In this document: positions 5,162-7,698 of the stretch, one piece after another
Numbering within the stretch: the first letter of the stretch is position 1
How the letters are laid out: every line of letters begins with the position of its first letter
Origin: Dehalococcoidia bacterium
GTDB lineage: Bacteria > Chloroflexota > Dehalococcoidia > UBA2979
DNA length: 7,698 nt
NCBI GenBank assembly: GCA_004297315.1
Contig: SCTU01000248.1
Coordinates: forward strand, 1-7,698
Direction: 5' to 3'
Notes under the pieces: generated by a model
Told to the model about the DNA's origin: nothing
What the model saw: the letters and a program-made list of their open reading frames with translations, nothing else
The model's database searches: none
Position numbers and translations under genes: made by a program

Positions 5162-6230
5162 GAGCACGCACCTCCTCGAACCGTTCGATGCCGAGGTCAA
5201 CGAGCCGCGAGATCAACTCGCGGTAGGAAATGCCCGCCTCCTGCCAGAGGCGCGGGTACATCGAGATCGGTGTGAACCCCGGGAGGGTGTTCACCTCGAT
5301 GCACTTCACGTCGCCGGTGGCTTCCACGAAGAAGTCGACGCGCGACAGGCCGGCGCAGTCGAGGGCGCGGTATGCCTGCACCGCCAGGTCCTGCACGCGG
5401 GCGGTCGTGGGCGCGTCGACCTCGGCCGGGACGATCAGCGCCGCCGAATCATTGAGGTACTTCGCGGCGTAGTCATAGAACTCCGTGCTCGGGCGGATCT
5501 CGCCCAGCGGCGAGGCCTGTGGGTCGTGGTTGCCGAGGACCGCGCACTCCACCTCGCGCCCGGTGAGCGCCGCCTCCACGAGCACCTTGCGGTCGAAGCG
5601 TGCGGCCTCTGCCAGCGCGTCGCCGAGGTCCTCGAGCGAGCGGGCCTTGCCGACGCCGACCGAGGAGCCGCCGTTCGCGGGCTTCACGAAGCAGGGGAAG
5701 CCGATCTCGCGCTCGATGCGGCGGGCCGTCTCCGGGCCTGCATCGCGCGTCTCCGCGTCCCGCAGCACGAGGTAGCGCGCCTGCGGGATGCCGTTCGCCG
5801 CGAAGACGGCGCGCATCAGTTCCTTGTCCATCCCGGTCGCCGAGGCGGCGACGCCGGGACCGACGTACGGCAGTTCAGCCATCTCGAGGAGGCCCTGCAG
5901 CGTGCCGTCCTCCCCGAACGTGCCGTGCACGATCGGGAACGCAATGTCGACCGTGCGGAGCGCCGCAACCACCGCCGGGTAGGCGAAGACGCCCGCCCCC
6001 GGCTCGTCCCCCAGGTCGCGACGCTCGCCTGCCTCGACGCGCGCGAGGCGTACTCGGGTCTCCTCCGGCGTGAGCCATGCGCCCCCGCGCGTGATGCCGA
6101 ACGGCACCACCTCGAAGCGCGCGGGGTCGGCCTCGCGCATCACGCCGCGCGCGGAGACTACCGAGACCTCGTGCTCGGTGGAGCGGCCGCCAAAGATCAC
6201 CGCGAGGCGCTGGAGTGAGGTCGCGGTCAT
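5154..6230 (-). CDS. ddl: D-alanine--D-alanine ligase
   Basis: Ddl joins two D-alanines with ATP to make the dipeptide that ends the peptidoglycan stem peptide. The product has 358 residues, normal for the longer Ddl type. The N-terminal motif FGGRSTEHEVSVVSA lies at 13-27, HGTFGEDGTLQG at 102-113, and the ATP-grasp lysine region CFVKPANGGSSVGVGK at 180-195. The omega-loop sequence FYDYAAKY at 251-258 carries the tyrosine typical of D-Ala-D-Ala enzymes, not the residues of D-Ala-D-lactate (VanA-type) ligases. Asp299 (RVDFF), Glu312 and Asn314 (IEVNTLPGFT) fit the magnesium ligands. ATG 6230 overlaps the murC stop as ATGA, with GGAGG 7 bases upstream, so coupling to murC is likely. Its own last codons contain the ftsQ ribosome binding site. 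Confidence 0.96.
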   Translation of the reverse strand: MTATSLQRLAVIFGGRSTEHEVSVVSARGVMREADPARFEVVPFGITRGGAWLTPEETRVRLARVEAGERRDLGDEPGAGVFAYPAVVAALRTVDIAFPIVHGTFGEDGTLQGLLEMAELPYVGPGVAASATGMDKELMRAVFAANGIPQARYLVLRDAETRDAGPETARRIEREIGFPCFVKPANGGSSVGVGKARSLEDLGDALAEAARFDRKVLVEAALTGREVECAVLGNHDPQASPLGEIRPSTEFYDYAAKYLNDSAALIVPAEVDAPTTARVQDLAVQAYRALDCAGLSRVDFFVEATGDVKCIEVNTLPGFTPISMYPRLWQEAGISYRELISRLVDLGIERFEEVRARA

Positions 6231-7616
6231 CGCCGTGCCTCCAGCGCGCTCAGCACCATCGGGCCGAGGTCGGTCACGTCACCCGCGCCGATCGTGATGA
6301 AGACGTCGCCCGGCCGCAGGTCAGAGGCGAGGCGAGCCGTCGCCTCCTCGAATGAGTCGAGTGTGACCGGCGCAGGCCGGACGATCTGGGCTGCAAGGGC
6401 GTGCGCGTCCATCCCGCGGTCCGGGTCCTCGCGAGCGGCGTATGTGCGCAGGATGTACAGCGCGTCCAGGCCCTCGAAGCAGGTCTTGAACTCGTCCAGC
6501 AGGTAGACCGTGCGCGTGTACGTGTGCGGCTGGAAGCAGCCCACGAGGCGCCGCCCGGCGAAGCGCTGGCGCGCGGCGAGGACGGTCGCGCGCACCTCCG
6601 TCGGGTGGTGGGCGTAGTCGTCCACGACGGTGACGGTGCCACCCTCGACGGCGGCCTCGCCCTTCACCTCGAAGCGCCGGCGCGCGCCCGTAAATGCCGA
6701 TGCCGCCGCCGCCGCGCGATGGAAGTCGACCCCGGCGCGCATCGCCGCGGCCAGTGCGCCGAGGGCGTTCAGCAGGTTGTGCCGCCCCGGCACGCCGACG
6801 GAGAGGCGGCCGAGTTCCGTGCCGTTCAGGCTCACCGTGCAGTCGAGGCCGCCACGGTCGTTCCCGCGCACGCGCGTGCCGCGCCACTCCGCGTCCTCGG
6901 AGTCCAGCCCGTAGCGCTCGACGTGCGCGCCGGCCGCGCGACGGGCGAGTCCGAGTTCCAGTGCCCACGCCGCGTCCGCACAGACGATGAGCGTCCCATC
7001 GGACCGCACCCGCGCCGCGAACCGCTCGAACGCCGTCCGGTACGCCTCTGCGGTGCCGTAGTAATCGAGGTGGTCGACCTCGATGTTCGTGATCACCGCG
7101 ATGCGCGGCTCGTACTGGAGGAACGCCTCCGCGTACTCGTCCGCCTCGACGACGGCGACCCGGCCGTCGCCGTCGCGGCAGTTCGCGTCGTCGAGGTCGC
7201 GCGCGTCGCCGCCGAGCAAGACCAGCGGGTCCAGGTCGCCGCGCACGCACATCAACGTGAGCATCGAAGAGGTCGTCGTCTTGCCGTGCGTCCCCGCGAC
7301 CGCGAGCACGTCGCGGTCGGCGATCAGCCGCTGGACCATCTCGGCGCGGAGGATGACAGGGATGCCTCGGGCGCGCGCCTCCAGCAGTTCCGGGTTGTCC
7401 GGTTTCGCCGCCGCAGTCGTGACGACGAGGAGCGCATCGCCGATCTGGGCGGCCGCATGGCCGGCGTACACGTGCGCGCCGAGCGCCTCCAGCCGTCGCG
7501 TGTGCTCGGACAGCGTGAGGTCGGAGCCCGTGACCTGGATCCCGCGGTGGCGGAGGATTTGGCCGATGGCGGACATGTGGATGCCACCCGCGCCTACGAG
7601 GTGGACGCGCGTCGGG
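6227..7616 (-). CDS. murC: UDP-N-acetylmuramate--L-alanine ligase MurC, 5' end missing
   Basis: MurC attaches L-alanine to UDP-MurNAc with ATP, the first step of stem-peptide assembly in the cytoplasm. From 7616 downward about 462 residues can be trusted. They start close to the UDP-binding motif VHLVGAGGIHMSAIG (about 7561-7605). Next come AGTHGKTTT (about 7271-7297), the ATP-binding loop, VVEADEY (near 7140), and TNIEVDHLDYYGT (about 7050-7090). GRHNLLNALGA (about 6755-6790) and VDDYAHHPTEV (about 6595-6630) follow. Within EADEYAEAFL, an acidic residue often follows the ES/EY pair in homologues; here it is Ala. The open frame continues to an ATG at 7684, but everything from 7617 outward is the mirror copy of 7486-7567. 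Those first 22 codons are therefore probably not real, and no ATG or GTG start exists in frame inside the trusted 5' part. The true start must lie beyond the sequence, probably only a few codons away. Confidence 0.93.
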
Positions 7617-7698
7617 ATCGGCCAAATCCTCCGCCACCGCGGGATCCAGGTCACGGGCTCCGACCTCACGCTGTCCGAGCACACGCGACGGCTGGAGG
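7486..7698. repeat. Perfect 82-base inverted repeat at the end of the sequence (probable fold-back artefact)
   Basis: Bases 7617-7698 are the exact reverse complement of 7486-7567, with no mismatch over 82 positions, separated by a 49-base loop (7568-7616). The left arm is conserved murC coding sequence. The right arm runs to the very last base of the window and replaces the expected murC start. A perfect repeat of this kind stopping exactly at a sequence end is typical of a fold-back chimera from amplification or of an assembly graph error, not of a biological hairpin. A real genomic inversion cannot be excluded from the sequence alone. Confidence 0.9.

Noticed and set aside
6321..7682. Second minus-strand frame of 453 codons inside murC
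   Set aside because: Arg/Pro-rich shadow of the murC frame, and it begins inside the artefactual mirror copy.
7486..7698. A biological hairpin, attachment site or transposon end at the high end of the window
   Set aside because: The left arm is ordinary murC coding sequence, the match is exact to the last base of the sequence, and no transposase or terminal motif is present; a fold-back artefact explains it better.

Overview
The window is very GC-rich, and every supported gene lies on the minus strand. It reads as the downstream half of a division and cell-wall (dcw) cluster, in the order murC, ddl, ftsQ, ftsA, ftsZ (from high to low coordinates). These are followed by nrdR and the start of a double-zinc-ribbon gene. 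An ftsA gene argues against Actinobacteria. The high GC, the Thr/Pro-rich extracytoplasmic tail on FtsQ and nrdR placed just after ftsZ make a Chloroflexota bacterium (for example a Dehalococcoidia-like lineage) my best guess. That placement is inference from gene order and composition, not a search result.

Layout from high to low coordinates. 7617-7698 is a perfect 82-base reverse complement of 7486-7567 with a 49-base loop. It ends exactly at the end of the sequence and looks like a fold-back assembly or amplification artefact, so the true 5' end of murC is missing. murC (to 6227), ddl (6230-5154), ftsQ (5161-4100) and ftsA (4100-2862) overlap one another by 1 to 8 bases, each with a strong Shine-Dalgarno sequence inside the preceding gene. 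They are almost certainly co-transcribed and translationally coupled. ftsZ follows 35 bases later (2826-1183) and ends in a 12-bp GC-rich hairpin terminator. A 260-base gap with a plausible promoter leads to nrdR (922-320), another hairpin, a second plausible promoter, and the zinc-ribbon gene, which runs off the low end.

Function: MurC adds L-Ala to UDP-MurNAc and Ddl makes D-Ala-D-Ala, both for the peptidoglycan stem peptide. FtsQ, FtsA and FtsZ are the membrane scaffold, membrane anchor and polymerising GTPase of the divisome. NrdR represses ribonucleotide reductase genes.

The most interesting biology is in ftsZ. The reading frame carries a 185-residue low-complexity N-terminal extension, with pentapeptide repeats and a Pro/Arg-rich stretch, before the GTPase core. 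A second, equally good ribosome binding site and ATG sit exactly at the start of the canonical core. This suggests either two isoforms or a recent in-frame fusion. I see no mobile element, CRISPR array, tRNA or rRNA.
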